This document shows, piece by piece, positions 62,861 through 64,000 of a DNA stretch of 64,000 nucleotides; the stretch's first letter is position 1; the number at the start of each line of letters is the position of its first letter. Source of the DNA: Branchiostoma floridae (lineage: Eukaryota; Chordata; Leptocardii; Amphioxiformes; Branchiostomatidae). The stretch lies in contig NC_049982.1 in NCBI RefSeq assembly GCF_000003815.2, positions 6,538,824 to 6,602,823 on the forward strand. Reading direction: 5' to 3'. Both the position numbers and the translations under genes were made by a program. A model generated the notes under the pieces. It was given only the letters and a program-made list of their open reading frames with translations. It searched no databases and was not told the DNA's origin.

Positions 62861-64000
62861 ACAATTAGATGAATCCTTGCAAATTTTGTTTTTTTTTGTC
62901 TTCTTAGTGTATGTTGACTACCAAAATTAGGACACTTTTGTGACTTTGGAAAAATTGGAATTTTGCTTTGATATACATTAGGCCACAACAAGTAAATTTT
63001 ATGGATGACATCAGCGCGCGCATTAATTTTCGCCTGATTTCGGGAAAAAAAAAGAAATTTTGTTGCCCTCTGACCGTGGTCAACATGCCAAAAATTGGCA
63101 AATATGACAACTTGATGTAGGTAGAATATATGTTGGATTCATTTGAATGGGCAAATTAAGTCCATACTAGTTCATTAGGAAGAAAACGTACGGTATCCTA
63201 GAGTTGAAAAATCGGTTGGTAGCCCACTCTAACATACTCTTCACTATGTTGAGCGCTGAAGCCGAGATGCGTCACAAGGGAGGTCTGGGAAAATTTGAAA
63301 TCTTGACCCTATGAAACGCCATTTCCCGTATGTTGAGAAGCAAATTTTGCTGGTAGGCTAAGTTTAATGACATTTCTATCATTTACATTTTATAAAATGG
63401 CCAGAACTTTGGACGGTATGTTTTTTCGATGTCCCTCCCCGGCTGAAAAAAAATTTCAATGGCCTCCCCCCAGGCCAAAAAAAAATTCAACTGTCCTCCC
63501 CTCCAGTGCACGAGTCATCGTCTCTGGTCAATTCCACACAGTCCCTTACTCCCAATACCTTAGGCTCCTTTCTGCATTTGTTCTAGTTAGTTAATTGAAC
63601 TGTATGCACATCTTCAAGGACAGTTGAGCATTGACTGTTATACTGAATATAGTCTGAATAAAGTCAAAGTTGAGCATTGACTCAGTTATACTGTGTTCAA
63701 CAGTGTAGTAGCTGCACATATGACCTGCTCTTTTCTACACCTACAAGGGCAGGTAATACTGTTAATACTATAGGAAAAGAAGATCTATTGATTGTGATGC
63801 TTTGTTTTGTCGCTTCATTTCTTGTTTGATAAGGTTTATGGTCTCAAAATTTGAAAATATAGGATCTTGTTTTTTTTTTTTTGCCTGCCTTGTTTTTTCC
63901 CCGCGCTATCTCATTAAATTTGGAGTCTGTGGAGGGTGTCATCAATAGAATTTGCTTGCTGAGGCCTTACCAAAATTTAAATTTGTGTGTATTGAAGGTA
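62861..64000. other. Right end of window, no gene
   Basis: It contains a reversed fragment (63,235-63,360) of the hAT-like family seen at 19.3-20.6 kb, poly-A/poly-C-rich stretches near 63,450 and tandem gttgagcattgact near 63,620-63,680. I see no exon. Confidence 0.45.

Overview
The window looks like nuclear DNA of an invertebrate deuterostome, most likely amphioxus (Branchiostoma). The grounds are small exons with canonical GT/AG sites in large AT-rich introns, peritrophin-A (CBM14), C-type lectin and F-type lectin modules in one chordate-like mosaic gene, and a very high load of short non-autonomous transposons. No bacterial or organellar features are present. The species is an inference; no single base here proves it.

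The centrepiece is one minus-strand gene spanning about 48,389 down to 14,940 (33 kb). I reconstructed 25 coding exons from splice sites and reading frame. In 5' to 3' order they encode: signal peptide, TIL, two short basic linkers, CBM14, basic linker, CBM14, C-type lectin (one exon, EPN + WND), basic linker, CBM14, basic linker, TIL, short linker, F-type (fucose-binding) lectin (two exons), CBM14, basic linker, CBM14, basic linker, linker, C-type lectin (two exons, EPN), CBM14, linker, Kunitz. Every module is bounded by phase-1 introns, so the whole chain is in frame; with the stop at 14,940 the reading adds up to 3,555 nt (1,184 aa). The predicted product is a secreted protein with six chitin-binding domains, three lectin domains of two unrelated folds and three protease-inhibitor domains. 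I know of no protein with this architecture. A role as a gut or mucus chitin-binding, sugar-binding defence protein is an inference.

The gene grew by local duplication. The linker/CBM14 cassette and the GKGRAPLPAKK linker cassette recur with their intron flanks, and some upstream copies are decayed. These duplicated introns act as internal empty-site controls that reveal transposon insertions: a 2.2-kb TTAA-flanked piggyBac-like element (21,592-23,763), a family with CAGGGCTCGAAAT ends and 5-6-bp target duplications, and a 20-bp minisatellite of exactly 30 nearly identical copies (44,467-45,066).

Left flank (1-14,650): a large imperfect inverted duplication (arms 1 to about 5,450 and about 8,093 to 12,003, running off the window edge) holding microsatellites, hairpin elements, a TA-flanked MITE and an 880-bp palindromic element, then a roughly 160-bp satellite. 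No gene is supported there.

Right flank (48.4-64 kb): tRNA- and 5S-derived SINE pieces, LINE 3' fragments, a minus-strand core promoter at 53.33-53.48 kb (octamer, CCAAT, GC box, TATA), two small ORFs of unknown status, a duplicated block with conserved splice-like motifs (53.6-55.5 and 57.2-58.4 kb), and a repeat-rich right end sharing elements with the 5.5-7.5 kb region. Most long ORFs in the window are shadows of exons on the other strand or of microsatellites.
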